64,000 bases of DNA from Neorickettsia sennetsu str. Miyayama (GCF_000013165.1 NC_007798.1:124001-188000); one strand, 5' to 3'. Counted from the first letter of the stretch, positions 46,169-55,939 are shown. Notes: generated by a model from the letters alone, not told the origin. Numbers and translations are program-made.

Positions 46169-46641
46169 TAGTTAGACTGATCTCGGGACGTGTATCGTGA
46201 TGCTGAATGTACAGTTTGGGTCTGATACGTCGTGCTAGTAAGTACTGAGAAGGGTAGTAGACTGTGATAGGTACTTTGTTTCAATCGGTAGTATTTGTTG
46301 TAAGAAGTCTAGTTATGTGAAAGTCTGTCCGAAAAAGTTAGTCAATTATCCTTAGGGATTACCTTCCATTTATTTGTCTTAATGAGAAATTTTTTTTGCA
46401 ACTGCTTCGTATCAAACGTTGTTCTGCTAATATTTCTAAATCGTGTTTCAGCGTCGTTTTTGCTGAGAGAAGTGGAATATGTAATAGGTGCTAAAGGCTC
46501 TCGTTTAACTGATTGTCTTAAGCGGAAGTATTTTTATTTACAAAGAAATTTCTTTGGCATAAAGTCGATCCTGGTTCGAAAATTTCAGGAAAGCATTCAC
46601 TATTTGTGCTAAACTTATGCTGGTTGTTCATCCTTAAGTAG
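46169..46641 (+). other. 473-base region, one doubtful small ORF
   Basis: Mostly non-coding. A 76-codon frame (46382-46612) starts with a hydrophobic, signal-like stretch (MRNFFCNCFVSNVVLLIFLN) but has no ribosome-binding site and no recognisable body. No other structure found. Confidence 0.3.
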
Positions 46642-47238
46642 ATGCGTGTTATTTCTGGTAAATACAAAGAGAGGAAGATAGGTCTTATAAAAGGTGTCGA
46701 AATTAGACCCACCATGGGAAAAGTGCGTGAAGCGCTTTTTAACATCATCTTACACGCGCGTTTTGTGACAAAATTACCAGAAGAGACTCACTTTCTTGAT
46801 CTTTTTACAGGTACAGGTTCTGTTAGTATAGAAGCACTTTCTAGAGGTTTTGCCAGTGTTACAGCAATTGATATTGATACGCGGTGCATATATGCGAATC
46901 TCGAGAAAATGGCTATCCATGATAAAATCACCGTCATTAGCAGGGATATAGTAAAGCTAGAGGAGTCAGGCAAACGATATGATGTCGTATTCATGGATCC
47001 TCCATATAACGAGAAAACACATAAATATCGTGCATCTCAGATAACTGAGAAGAGTTTTACAGGGCTTCATGAACGTGGTTGGCTTTGTGATGGAAGTATT
47101 GTTATTCTAGAGAAACACAGGAAAGAGATATTCGAATTAAAGCATCGTGCCTTTGAGCTGATTGATTCAAGAAGATATGGAATGTCAGAGTTGCTAACAT
47201 TCATTTATAGAGGCTTTGATTCGCTACCAAAAGAGTAG
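46642..47238 (+). CDS. rsmD: 16S rRNA (guanine966-N2)-methyltransferase
   Basis: Methylates G966 in the 30S subunit. It starts MRVISGKYKERK with RPTMGKVREALFNII, the RsmD signature. The SAM-binding motif is FLDLFTGTGSVSIEALSRG and the catalytic DPPY is in VVFMDPPYNE. Length 198 is typical. Confidence 0.96.
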   Translation: MRVISGKYKERKIGLIKGVEIRPTMGKVREALFNIILHARFVTKLPEETHFLDLFTGTGSVSIEALSRGFASVTAIDIDTRCIYANLEKMAIHDKITVISRDIVKLEESGKRYDVVFMDPPYNEKTHKYRASQITEKSFTGLHERGWLCDGSIVILEKHRKEIFELKHRAFELIDSRRYGMSELLTFIYRGFDSLPKE

Positions 47239-47371
47239 AAACTTGAGTGCTCTTTGTTCTTGCAGATTTAGTTTTTGTCTGGAAGTAGCCAAATTAAGGA
47301 GGTGCAAGAATACGAAAGGGTTAATATTGATAACTTATATTCTTTGTGTTACCCCTTGGTGGTAGTTTTGT

Positions 47372-47632
47372 GTGATCGGAGTCGTTTTGCCCGTTGAAGA
47401 GAAGGAGATAACAAGGTTGCTTTTGGATGCATTTCCCGATGTGGACCCTGAGACTGATATACAGCTTGTTGACACTGTTGGTGATAAAGATCATTACCTC
47501 CTTAAGATCCGGTCTACATCTTTTGTTGGTAAATCAGCGGTGGAGCGTCACAGGTTAGTAGTTTCGGCTTTAGGAGAAATTCTTAAGGAGAGGCTCCACT
47601 CAATTTCTATTGAGGCTAAGGTTAAGAGTTAA
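47372..47632 (+). CDS. bolA: BolA-family protein
   Basis: An 86-residue BolA-fold protein, with the helix-turn pattern ending KSAVERHRLVVSALGEIL, which carries the conserved histidine region. BolA proteins bind an Fe-S cluster together with monothiol glutaredoxins. It starts with GTG at 47372 and lies 21 bases before grxD, so the two are likely one operon and one complex. Confidence 0.9.
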   Translation: MIGVVLPVEEKEITRLLLDAFPDVDPETDIQLVDTVGDKDHYLLKIRSTSFVGKSAVERHRLVVSALGEILKERLHSISIEAKVKS

Positions 47633-47653
47633 AAGATACGCAGTGCGTTTGTT

Positions 47654-47974
47654 ATGAAAGATATCTTTGCAAAAATAGAGGGAATAATTAGGCGGCATGA
47701 TGTTGTGCTTTTTATGAAGGGCACGTCTGGGCTGCCGATGTGCGGGTTTTCAGGTGCTGTCGTCAATATTCTCAAAGCTTTAGATGTCACCTTTTATGGG
47801 GTGAATGTCTTAGAGGATCCTGAGTTGAGGGAAGGAATAAAGAAGTTTGCAGATTGGCCGACTATCCCGCAGTTGTACGTGAAAGGTGAGTTTATTGGCG
47901 GATGTGACATCGTCAGGGAGATGTATGAGAACAGGGAATTGCAGACTCTTTTTGAGGATAGTTTAGCTGGCTGA
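47654..47974 (+). CDS. grxD: monothiol glutaredoxin (Grx4/GrxD type)
   Basis: A 106-residue CGFS glutaredoxin. The active site is [11 protein letters not shown], followed by [20 protein letters not shown], the conserved glutathione-binding block. It binds a [2Fe-2S] cluster with glutathione and delivers it, usually with BolA. The adjacent bolA supports a BolA-Grx Fe-S transfer pair. Confidence 0.97.
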   Translation: MKDIFAKIEGIIRRHDVVLFMKGTSGLPMCGFSGAVVNILKALDVTFYGVNVLEDPELREGIKKFADWPTIPQLYVKGEFIGGCDIVREMYENRELQTLFEDSLAG

Positions 47975-48058
47975 GAAGCTGTCTCCGACTCAATTTTGAA
48001 TACATTTGATAAGGGGGCAAAGTTTTCCTTTTGCAGGATTCTGTTGTGTCCACTACAT

Positions 48059-49102
48059 CTAATGTACGTGCCTTTTAGACATAGACATTGAAACGGCGTT
48101 CAATACCCAGGTCAATATGAAGAGCGTCATACCTAGCGCGTATGCAGACAGACTTTCTTCAGTATTTAGTGTCTGGTCACCTGTTAAGATTGTGACAATC
48201 TGGACGGTCACCGTGGTGACTGTGTGGAGTATGTTGTAATCAATATTTGCTGAAATTCCGGTTAGCATGAGCACTACCATGGTCTCACCCAGTGCTCTTG
48301 AGAAACCTAAGAGAACAATTGCCACTAGTCCAGGTAGGCAGTTTGGCAAGACAGCTCTTAATATGATTTCAGTCTGTGTGCTACCAAGTGCTGCTGCGCC
48401 GTAATATAGGCTTTTCGGTGTTGTACGCAAAAGGTCGTCAGTGAGAGATGTGATAAGAGGAATGACCATAATACCTATGACTATCCCGGCAGATAAGGCA
48501 CTTTCAGTTGAAATGTTAAGGTGCAGAAGGTGTCCAAGTTTTTGCACCAAGGCTGGCACAAACGTCAGGGAAAAGTAGCCGTATATTACAGTTGGTATAC
48601 CAGCCATTATTTCTATTATTGGCTTAATCACATTCCTCACCTTTTTCGGTATGAAGTAGGTTAATGCTATGGCTGCTCCTATACCTATAGGTGTGCCAAC
48701 TATGCTACCAATTAAAGCCACCATTGTCGTTCCAAAAAGTAGTGGTAGTATACCGAAAAGTTTTTCGACTTGCCCGTCTACAATTGTTCCGTTTGGTGCC
48801 CACACGGTCCCAAAAAAGAAATCCGTTGGCGAAACCACACGGAAGAACGAAACCGTCTGTGTCACAAGGGACAAGATGATCAATGCTGTGACCATCGAAG
48901 TTGCGACCAACGCAATCGCAGCACACAAAACAAACATTCTCTTTGACCGGAGCAAGAGAGTAAAGAAAATACCTAAAAATAGGATAAGGGTACTGCTAAG
49001 GGAAAAAGCTAATACGGCAGACACGAGTAGCATCAACGCTGTATTTAGTCTAATTGCGCGACTTGTACCATCCACAAAATTACGACTGCCCTCCTGCTCC
49101 AA
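48059..49102 (-). CDS. pstC: phosphate ABC transporter permease PstC
   Basis: An inner-membrane permease of high-affinity phosphate uptake. It has eight or so helices, with FGILPLLFGT, IEIMAGIPTVIYGYFSL and the EAA-type loop YYGAAALGSTQTEIILRAVLPNCLPG followed by SRALGETM. The frame begins with TTG at 49102; the first Met is later in the first helix. No pstS, pstA or pstB lies in the window, so the partners are elsewhere or lost. Confidence 0.92.
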   Translation of the reverse strand: MEQEGSRNFVDGTSRAIRLNTALMLLVSAVLAFSLSSTLILFLGIFFTLLLRSKRMFVLCAAIALVATSMVTALIILSLVTQTVSFFRVVSPTDFFFGTVWAPNGTIVDGQVEKLFGILPLLFGTTMVALIGSIVGTPIGIGAAIALTYFIPKKVRNVIKPIIEIMAGIPTVIYGYFSLTFVPALVQKLGHLLHLNISTESALSAGIVIGIMVIPLITSLTDDLLRTTPKSLYYGAAALGSTQTEIILRAVLPNCLPGLVAIVLLGFSRALGETMVVLMLTGISANIDYNILHTVTTVTVQIVTILTGDQTLNTEESLSAYALGMTLFILTWVLNAVSMSMSKRHVH

Positions 49103-49276
49103 GGTTTACACACTTCTTGTGCTTTTTCTAGTAATTTTGATTAGTTAGCATATAAGGAAATAGTCTACCTATTACCTGGTTGAGGAGGTGATATGGATAG
49201 TTTACAATTGTTTCTTAGTTAAAAAGTGTTATAGCTTGTTGCAGTTTTTAGTAAGTTTTTTGTAAAGTCGTGCTTG

Positions 49277-50215
49277 ATGTCTGATTTCATGCGTGTTTTG
49301 TGTCTTAGGTTTATAGAGAAATTCACTTTTCCGTCCATTTGTTTTTTGCTTTTCTTGGTTCCTGCACTGGCTGTGCCAAGAATTGGGATTTTTTCTACGG
49401 ACTTATATGTTTACGAGCGTGAAGCTTTTGGAGTAGAAAAATTTTTTAAACTTCCAGAAGCACTTGGGCATGACTTTGAAGTTGTGATGGTAGATTACAA
49501 CTTGATTCATTCCGATTACCTCAAGAAAAATAAAAAAGTTCCGTTGGAGAAGCTGCTTGAGAATGCTTTAGAAGCAAAAGGAGTAAGACACCTGATCTTA
49601 CCAGGTGATGTATACAATGTGCATATGTCTCCCTTACATCCGACTTCCACAAAGAGCCATATGTACAAAGCGTTGCTTGGACTTGTAAAAGAAAACAAGG
49701 TCTCCATCTTTGGAATTTGTGGAGGTATGCAGCAATTTTTCAACGCCGATGGTATTCGCATATTAAATCTGTTGCAAATGGGTATTACGGAACCTCATAA
49801 AAAGCAGAAGGATCCCCATTCAGCGAGCAACTCAGGCCCACATCCGGATAGGTTGATCAGAAAAGTTATGGTCAATCCTGCAAGTAAAGTAGGTGCGATT
49901 ATTTCTCAGGTACCTCTTGAGGTTACAGCAAATGGCTGGTTGATCCTTTATGTTCCGGAGCTGCATTCAGAAGGTGTTGCGCTCGATAAGGCTAATCTCA
50001 AAACACTGCGAGATTTTGGTTACAAGGTAGTTGGTTTTGCTGAAGATGGTGTTATTGAAATTGTGGAAGATCAGTACGGTAATTTTTATTTTCAGCCCCA
50101 TATAGAGAGTTTTTTGCTTGAATTTACGCCAGAAAAAATAAATGAGCTGCCAGAGAAATTACTAAGCAGTGTTGATGCGGCAAAGTATTTACTTCTCCAT
50201 TTCGTCGGGTCGTAA
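49277..50215 (+). CDS. secreted C26-type (gamma-glutamyl hydrolase/GATase1-fold) protein
   Basis: A 312-residue protein with an N-terminal Sec signal peptide (hydrophobic SICFLLFLVPALA followed by V-P-R). The mature part has the class I glutamine amidotransferase/peptidase C26 fold: VRHLILPGDVYNVHMSP, the nucleophile elbow FGICGGMQQF (Cys near residue 149) and the late FYFQPHIES region, which offers the catalytic His and Glu. Relatives hydrolyse gamma-glutamyl bonds (gamma-Glu-GABA, folylpolyglutamate). A periplasmic or secreted location is unusual for this family. Divergent from pstC. Confidence 0.78.
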   Translation: MSDFMRVLCLRFIEKFTFPSICFLLFLVPALAVPRIGIFSTDLYVYEREAFGVEKFFKLPEALGHDFEVVMVDYNLIHSDYLKKNKKVPLEKLLENALEAKGVRHLILPGDVYNVHMSPLHPTSTKSHMYKALLGLVKENKVSIFGICGGMQQFFNADGIRILNLLQMGITEPHKKQKDPHSASNSGPHPDRLIRKVMVNPASKVGAIISQVPLEVTANGWLILYVPELHSEGVALDKANLKTLRDFGYKVVGFAEDGVIEIVEDQYGNFYFQPHIESFLLEFTPEKINELPEKLLSSVDAAKYLLLHFVGS

Positions 50216-50365
50216 CGTACCTACATGTCTCGTATTTGTACATGGGGTTACATTGGGTATAAGTTTTCTGGGGAAGAAATTTTGTTCGTACCTTAGTAAA
50301 TGTATGCGGCTATCTAAACGGATTTCTCGAATGTTACTATTGTTTGCACTAGTTTCTGTATCGAG

Positions 50366-52495
50366 ATGTACCTGAATGTCGTGCTGCCGCTCCCATTGGA
50401 TAGTGGGTTTCTGTACTCTTCTGGACATTTTGATGTGTATGTGGGGAGTCTTGTTAAAGTTGATTTCCGTGGGAGAAAAATAACAGGGCTCGTAACATCA
50501 GTGGTACCAGAGAGTGAACATGAATACATTATAAAAGAAATCCTGGCTGTAGAGCAGGTAAGGCCTTTTTCGTCTGAGTATGTGCAATTTCTCTCTTGGA
50601 TTGCATATTACAATTTCACCAAGCTTGGTTTGGTGCTGCGTTCCGCACTGGTTAAGGATATTCCTGATAGTGCTGCATATATTTTGACTAACAATAATAT
50701 TGAAAGATCTTGTTTAACCCCAGCAGTGTGCCGTGTGCTCGCGTTATTTAGGGGAAGTCAGTATATCACCTCGGATACGCTGGATGCGGAAAAGATCCAA
50801 AGGAAAACAGTGCAGAAACTTATCGATATTGGTGCAATAGAGCGTATTCATGCATCAGTTAGTGAGATAAAAGCTCTACCGGAGGAGCTAAAAAAACTCA
50901 AGTTCGAGCTTTCAGATGAGCAAAGTACTGCTAGAGAAAAAATCTGTATGGAGGGGTTTACTGTATACCTTTTGGATGGTGTTACAGGTTCGGGTAAGAC
51001 ATTAGTGTATCTTTCGGCTGCGCTTGAGATTCTACAGCGGGATGCAGCTGCGCAAGTTATAATGCTTTTTTCCGAGATAGCTCTTGCTTCTTACATTTTT
51101 GAGCGAATCAAGAAAAGTTTTCTCGGGATGGTTGAAATTGTAGAATGGCATTCAGATCTCTCTCCTGCACGTAGGAGAAAGAACTGGCACAAAGTCGTGA
51201 CAAATAAAGCCAGACTGATTATTGGAGCAAGGTCAGCAATCTTACTTCCAATACCTAATTTACAAATGATTGTTGTAGACGAGGAACACGATCAATCCTT
51301 CAAACAGGATCAAGGAGATTTTACATATAATGCCAGGGATCTGGCCATAATGAGGGGTAAGTTATTCAATATTCCAGTGATTCTATCATCAGCAACACCA
51401 TCTTTGGAAAGCTATTACAATGTGCAAAAAAAAGGGTTTGTCCACCTTACATTGGAGCGCAGATTTGGCGGAGCTCAGCTTCCAGATGTGAGGGTGGTTG
51501 ATATGCGTAAAGCTCAAAAAGTGAGTCAGCATATTTCTCATGAGTTATATGAAGAATTGAACTGTACTTTTGATTCTGGTATGCAGAGCCTTTTGTTTCT
51601 CAACAAACGAGGCTACGCATCGATAATAATATGTTCGAGTTGTGGTCATAGAATGAAGTGTCCCGACTGTATTGCATGGCTAGTTGAACATAAACAGAAC
51701 AACACACTTTTATGTCACTTGTGTGGTTTCAAACGCCCCATGATAACAAAGTGTGAGGAATGTTCGTCGGATAAAATAATATCATTCGGTCCCGGGGTGG
51801 AGAAAATTGCTGAAGAAATTGGTGAACTCTTTCCAAGTAAGGAAGTGCTTATCATGAGTAGTGATACAAAGATTACTGAAAACATCCAAAAAATAGAAAA
51901 GGGTGATGTTGATATAGTGATCGGTACGCAGATCATTGCTAAGGGTTATGATTTTCCTAGACTTACTCTTTTGGCGATCATTGACAGCGATGTTTCCATG
52001 CATACAGGTGATTTGCGTAACTCGGAAAAGAGTTTTCAGATATTGCAGCAAGCTATTGGACGTGTCGGTAGGAGAAAGGTGTATCCCGGTAGGGTGGTGC
52101 TACAGAGTTATTCTACAGATAGTGTCGTAGTAGAGGCTTTAAAAAACAATGACAGAGAAACTTTCTACAAAGAAGAGCTTAAAATGAGATTAGCTGAGGA
52201 AATGCCTCCTTTTAGTAGGCTTATTAGCATTATTATTTCTGGGCTGATAGAAAGGGAAGTCATCGCATACGCAAGAAAAATAGCAAAAACTATTATTCCG
52301 ATAAGGGAGATAAACGTTTTCGGACCTTGCCCTGCTGCAATAGGGATGAGAAAAAAACGATTTAGATATAGAATTCTTATTGTTGTCCCTAAAAATTTTT
52401 TCTCTCGTAATATGTTAACAGATTTGCTTACCCAATTTACCGCGGAGAAAAAAGTAGAAGTGCAAGTTGATACAGATCCCCTGTGCTTTTTGTAA
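50366..52495 (+). CDS. priA: PriA primosomal helicase
   Basis: Restarts stalled replication by loading the helicase. The N-terminal DNA-binding domain starts NVVLPLPLDSGFLY. The helicase core has Walker A GVTGSGKTLVY, the DEEHDQSFKQ box, and LATPSLES-like SSATPSLESY. Eight cysteines of the zinc-binding region appear as CSSCGHRMKCPDC and CHLCGFKRPMITKCEEC. The GTQIIAKGYDFPRLTLLAI and QAIGRVGRR motifs follow. Length 709 is typical. Confidence 0.96.
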   Translation: MYLNVVLPLPLDSGFLYSSGHFDVYVGSLVKVDFRGRKITGLVTSVVPESEHEYIIKEILAVEQVRPFSSEYVQFLSWIAYYNFTKLGLVLRSALVKDIPDSAAYILTNNNIERSCLTPAVCRVLALFRGSQYITSDTLDAEKIQRKTVQKLIDIGAIERIHASVSEIKALPEELKKLKFELSDEQSTAREKICMEGFTVYLLDGVTGSGKTLVYLSAALEILQRDAAAQVIMLFSEIALASYIFERIKKSFLGMVEIVEWHSDLSPARRRKNWHKVVTNKARLIIGARSAILLPIPNLQMIVVDEEHDQSFKQDQGDFTYNARDLAIMRGKLFNIPVILSSATPSLESYYNVQKKGFVHLTLERRFGGAQLPDVRVVDMRKAQKVSQHISHELYEELNCTFDSGMQSLLFLNKRGYASIIICSSCGHRMKCPDCIAWLVEHKQNNTLLCHLCGFKRPMITKCEECSSDKIISFGPGVEKIAEEIGELFPSKEVLIMSSDTKITENIQKIEKGDVDIVIGTQIIAKGYDFPRLTLLAIIDSDVSMHTGDLRNSEKSFQILQQAIGRVGRRKVYPGRVVLQSYSTDSVVVEALKNNDRETFYKEELKMRLAEEMPPFSRLISIIISGLIEREVIAYARKIAKTIIPIREINVFGPCPAAIGMRKKRFRYRILIVVPKNFFSRNMLTDLLTQFTAEKKVEVQVDTDPLCFL

Positions 52496-52686
52496 GTTCT
52501 ATATGGTAAAATGTTTACATGGATTGCAAAATTAATTATCCTAAAAGGGGCCTGGTTTTTGGTGCTAGCGTTTTTTACTTGTGGGCCAGGTGGTGCTTTC
52601 CTCCTATCTTATACTTGCCCTAACATTTCCTTTTTAGGATTTTTTGTGCGTGTTTTTACAGCAAATTTTCATCTTGGATTGTAAAT

Positions 52687-53796
52687 ATGAAAACTCCATT
52701 TGGACTTAAGAATAGCGGTGAGGGTCAGGTTTCTCGCTTGTTAGTTGAAATCGATGAGGACATGGAGAAGTGCCTTAAAACCTATGTGGCGCCAAATAGA
52801 GTACGAAGTTCTCTTTCCCTTTCGCAAGGTACAATTGGACGCAAAGAGATACCTGAGGATGCAATGTCTCTCCTGTTATGTGCTTTGGAGAGAAAACTTA
52901 GCTGCGTTGTGCGGGACTATACAAGGCTCAAAAAGTTGCAGAGAGGTTTTGTCTTTGCAGAATTGGCTGCGTTATGCGTATTCACAGTTGGTAGTTTGAC
53001 TATTTTTGTAGCGTTGCTGCGTCGTAATTTATTAATGAGCAGCACATTGGATAAAGTAGTAGAGATTGCCTTTCTTTTAGGTACCGCTGTTTTTTTTGCG
53101 ACTTTTCTTTTGAGGCGCTTTTTTCTGCCTAGGGTGCGTGCAGATATAGTGAATCGCATTGATTGTTATGAAGAAATACTTGATCCAAAAAGGAGAGGGT
53201 TAAGCGAGATAGTCTGTAAGATAAGGGAGGATTGCAAGCCTTCTTGCCCTACGAGGGACGACAGAATAGCTAATTGCCTCCGGTTTTTTACTCTACTTGG
53301 TGGTTTGGTGCTCGAGGTTTTGCTTGTTGTTAATCTGTTTCGCGATTTCGGCCTGACAAAAGTACGTGTAGGCTTTCTCTTTATGCTGGACGATACGCTA
53401 GAGCTCATCTTTACGCTTGTTGGATTGTTGTGCACATCGCTATATCTCTACTCATATTACTCAAAGCAGCAGAATAAGAGCGTGGACAAAAAAGATTGTG
53501 CTTCAACGGAAAAAACACCGTTTCTGCAAAGAGCTCCAAATGCGCTGTGGGTGTCCTTTGGTGCAGGGCTCCTATCCCTTGGTAATAGAATACTTAGAGG
53601 GTTTGAGGGTACTGGCCTTGCGAAAATATCTCTAAAGGAAGGTGTTATTCGTCTTGGTTTGTTATTTGCGACATTGTTATGTCTACTCGATATATACTTG
53701 ATCTCCAAGACGCAGGAAGAGCTTATTGAGTCCGAGCTTGTTGATGTAAGTGTGAGTGCACGTGCTGTGCCTTTAGTTATAGATATCGTTGCGTAA
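52687..53796 (+). CDS. orphan multi-pass membrane protein
   Basis: A 369-residue protein with about six hydrophobic helices (around residues 92-112, 122-142, 201-221, 238-258, 288-305 and 318-338). The N-terminal 85 residues are soluble and contain helical SxxE stretches; the middle loop has two Cys (CKPSC). Nothing in it matches a family I know. Codon use looks like its neighbours. It may be a lineage-specific envelope protein. Confidence 0.65.
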   Translation: MKTPFGLKNSGEGQVSRLLVEIDEDMEKCLKTYVAPNRVRSSLSLSQGTIGRKEIPEDAMSLLLCALERKLSCVVRDYTRLKKLQRGFVFAELAALCVFTVGSLTIFVALLRRNLLMSSTLDKVVEIAFLLGTAVFFATFLLRRFFLPRVRADIVNRIDCYEEILDPKRRGLSEIVCKIREDCKPSCPTRDDRIANCLRFFTLLGGLVLEVLLVVNLFRDFGLTKVRVGFLFMLDDTLELIFTLVGLLCTSLYLYSYYSKQQNKSVDKKDCASTEKTPFLQRAPNALWVSFGAGLLSLGNRILRGFEGTGLAKISLKEGVIRLGLLFATLLCLLDIYLISKTQEELIESELVDVSVSARAVPLVIDIVA

Positions 53797-53801
53797 GGGA
53801 A

Positions 53802-54425
53802 TCACAATTTCACTCCTAGGATAGAAAGGAGTTCGACAACCATTTTCTGTCCTAAGATGATTACTAAGGCTGAAATGAAAAGGCCTACGAATGATGTTAT
53901 TATTCCCAGTATACTGATTATCCCATCTCTGTTTAGTACCCCGAGAGACATCAGCGCGATTCCGCCGGCCGGGATGAAATTTGTTAATGGTAACGGAATT
54001 GCAATCGAAATAGCACACATCAGGGAGATGATACCGTAAATTCTTTCACCAAGAGCGTTGTTCAAAATAGGGAATCTGGGGCGTGTGAATTTTTCCACCT
54101 TGCGTAGCGTTGGGACCGTCTTCTCGATCAAGAAAGCGAGACTTTTGCGCTTCATCGATTTTTCCCCAAGGAATTTTGGTAACCACGGAGAATCGCATCC
54201 AAGAACAATCTGTACAGAGAAAAACAGTATAGGGATAGCGAGAACAGTTGTGTATCCAGGTGGAACAGGCAATGGTATTGAAAGCGGTAATGAAAAAAGG
54301 AGAAGTAGTAGTGCGAACCCACGTTCATGCAGGGCGTGCTTTACTTCAAATAAAGTAATAGAATCTGCTACGCCATGTACAACGACTGATTCCAACATAT
54401 CAGAAGTGTTCCGGTTCTTACCCAT
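53802..54425 (-). CDS. exoD: ExoD-family exopolysaccharide-synthesis-like membrane protein
   Basis: A 207-residue membrane protein with five or six helices. ExoD features are visible: HERGFALLLLLFSLPLSIPLPVPPGYTTV near residue 30-58 and, later, ISIAIPLPLTNFIPAGGIALMSLG. ExoD affects exopolysaccharide and alkali tolerance in rhizobia; the molecular role is unknown. It overlaps virB9 by 8 bases and is probably translated with it. Confidence 0.85.
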   Translation of the reverse strand: MGKNRNTSDMLESVVVHGVADSITLFEVKHALHERGFALLLLLFSLPLSIPLPVPPGYTTVLAIPILFFSVQIVLGCDSPWLPKFLGEKSMKRKSLAFLIEKTVPTLRKVEKFTRPRFPILNNALGERIYGIISLMCAISIAIPLPLTNFIPAGGIALMSLGVLNRDGIISILGIITSFVGLFISALVIILGQKMVVELLSILGVKL

Positions 54426-55218
54426 TTGTAAAAACCTTAGTACTGCCCTTTCTTTTCTTAATGGCAGCTTTCATGTTGAAAACACACACGTGATCATTTC
54501 CATGACGCAATGTGAACAATGGTGCAACCTCTTGCACTACCAGATATTTGCCCGAAATATGGTAATTCACCAAAGCCTCATATCCTTGCGAATCAACTCG
54601 GAAAACAGCCGGCAGGTTTGCATTTACACTTGGGAACTGCATATAAGTAAAGCGTCCATCATCAAAAACTTTGAGTGGTTTTATTGCATCATACCCAGAA
54701 AGCTTATACTCAAAATTCAGATATGCTTTTTTGCCAATGTCAAGCTCAGTACTTCCCACTGTTTCGTTCTGCACGCCTGTAATACCAGCGCTTTGTATAC
54801 TGACAGCATGCGAAGGATATCGGAAACGTACTTCGTATGCTAGCTCTGGATCGTACACATCCCGAGCTTCCTTGGCGTTGAAGACAAAATGATAAACCCG
54901 CTTGCTTGTAAGAATCGTGACGTTTGTTGTCGCGTTGTCTTCGACGGGTTTAAGGAAGAGTCTATTGCCCTGAGTATCAAGCTGCCAACCAGTGGAGTCG
55001 CCCATAGAAATAGTACTTATCACCTCTCCATCCTCGAAAACTATGCTGGACTGGTAGCCGAAAAACCCAGTGTACGTATGAATACCATTTGGATTGTAAA
55101 CCATCTCTTTTATATGCGGAGTAGAAGCCAACGAGTGAGCCTTTTGGTCAGCAAACACGGGTAAACAGAGCATGAACTGTAGTGTGAGTAAGATGGCAAA
55201 ATTATTGGATCTCTTCAT
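54418..55218 (-). CDS. virB9: VirB9, type IV secretion system outer channel subunit
   Basis: A 266-residue periplasmic/outer-membrane protein with a signal peptide (about residues 8-23, ending VFA). VirB9 features are FFGYQSSIVFEDGEVISTISMGDSTGWQL, VYHFVFNAK, and the C-terminal domain with FDDGRFTYMQFP and VQEVAPLFTLRHG, which fits around VirB10 and VirB7. It overlaps virB8 by 17 bases. VirB10, VirB11 and VirD4 do not follow here, so this is likely the second virB8-virB9 copy of the kind found in Rickettsiales. Confidence 0.93.
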   Translation of the reverse strand: MKRSNNFAILLTLQFMLCLPVFADQKAHSLASTPHIKEMVYNPNGIHTYTGFFGYQSSIVFEDGEVISTISMGDSTGWQLDTQGNRLFLKPVEDNATTNVTILTSKRVYHFVFNAKEARDVYDPELAYEVRFRYPSHAVSIQSAGITGVQNETVGSTELDIGKKAYLNFEYKLSGYDAIKPLKVFDDGRFTYMQFPSVNANLPAVFRVDSQGYEALVNYHISGKYLVVQEVAPLFTLRHGNDHVCVFNMKAAIKKRKGSTKVFTNG

Positions 55219-55849
55219 AACCGCTTACTATTAACTCTAATGGTGCGACGTCTCTATGCGCTAAAATAACATCTGTCGTCCTGAAAGCAACCTTTACCGT
55301 CTTTTCTCGGTTCTTATTGCCATTTTCGTAGGATCTTACCTTTGCTACCGCTACTTTTCCACTAGACTTGCTATCTTTATGAATTTGTATATCAGCTATT
55401 TCGATGTATTTGTTTGTCGTATTGGTAACCCCAGATTTAGATTTAAGGAATTTCTCATAAATTATGTGAGAAGAGTTTAGTTGTATAAACTTGTCTTGTT
55501 GTCCCGTCTTTTCTTCCCATACTTCTATGTACGTTGAGAGTAAATATTTGTCTACGACCGTCTGTAAGTCATTATTCTTTTTGTACACGTCGTACAGTCT
55601 AGTGGCTTTTATATTATCTACGCCTATGCTGTCGGTGTAACGAAGAAAGTTAGCAGTTGTTTTAAGTGGTAGGATAGAGTATATGTTCAGCCCCATAACA
55701 CAGAGTGTGGAAAAAAGGAGAGCGAGAAACATAAGCAACCAGACGCGTTCTACGAAGACATAATAGTTCTTTGTGCAGTGCCAGGATAGGCCCTCTTTAT
55801 AATACCTATCTCCTTCAACAAGAGCCTCTTTTAGATCTCGTTCGTGCAT
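55202..55849 (-). CDS. virB8: VirB8, type IV secretion system inner-membrane subunit
   Basis: A bitopic inner-membrane protein of 215 residues: a short cytoplasmic start, one helix (about residues 33-56, LLMFLALLFSTLCVMGL) and a periplasmic NTF2-like domain. The strands YIEVWEEKTGQQD and KVAVAKVRSYENG fit VirB8. It is the first gene of virB8-virB9-exoD. Confidence 0.9.
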   Translation of the reverse strand: MHERDLKEALVEGDRYYKEGLSWHCTKNYYVFVERVWLLMFLALLFSTLCVMGLNIYSILPLKTTANFLRYTDSIGVDNIKATRLYDVYKKNNDLQTVVDKYLLSTYIEVWEEKTGQQDKFIQLNSSHIIYEKFLKSKSGVTNTTNKYIEIADIQIHKDSKSSGKVAVAKVRSYENGNKNREKTVKVAFRTTDVILAHRDVAPLELIVSGYEEIQ

Positions 55850-55939
55850 GAGAAGTTTTCATTTACTGGATTCGATAATATAACCTATACTGAGTGTGTA
55901 TGATAATAAGGTTAACCAACAAAAGTTCGTGTGAGAGAT

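Noticed and set aside
46382-46612. 76-codon frame with a hydrophobic start before rsmD.
   Set aside because: No ribosome-binding site and no recognisable body; kept only as a remark on the intergenic region.
53857-54843. Plus-strand frames of 60 to 261 codons opposite exoD and virB9.
   Set aside because: They are antisense shadows of clearly recognisable minus-strand genes.
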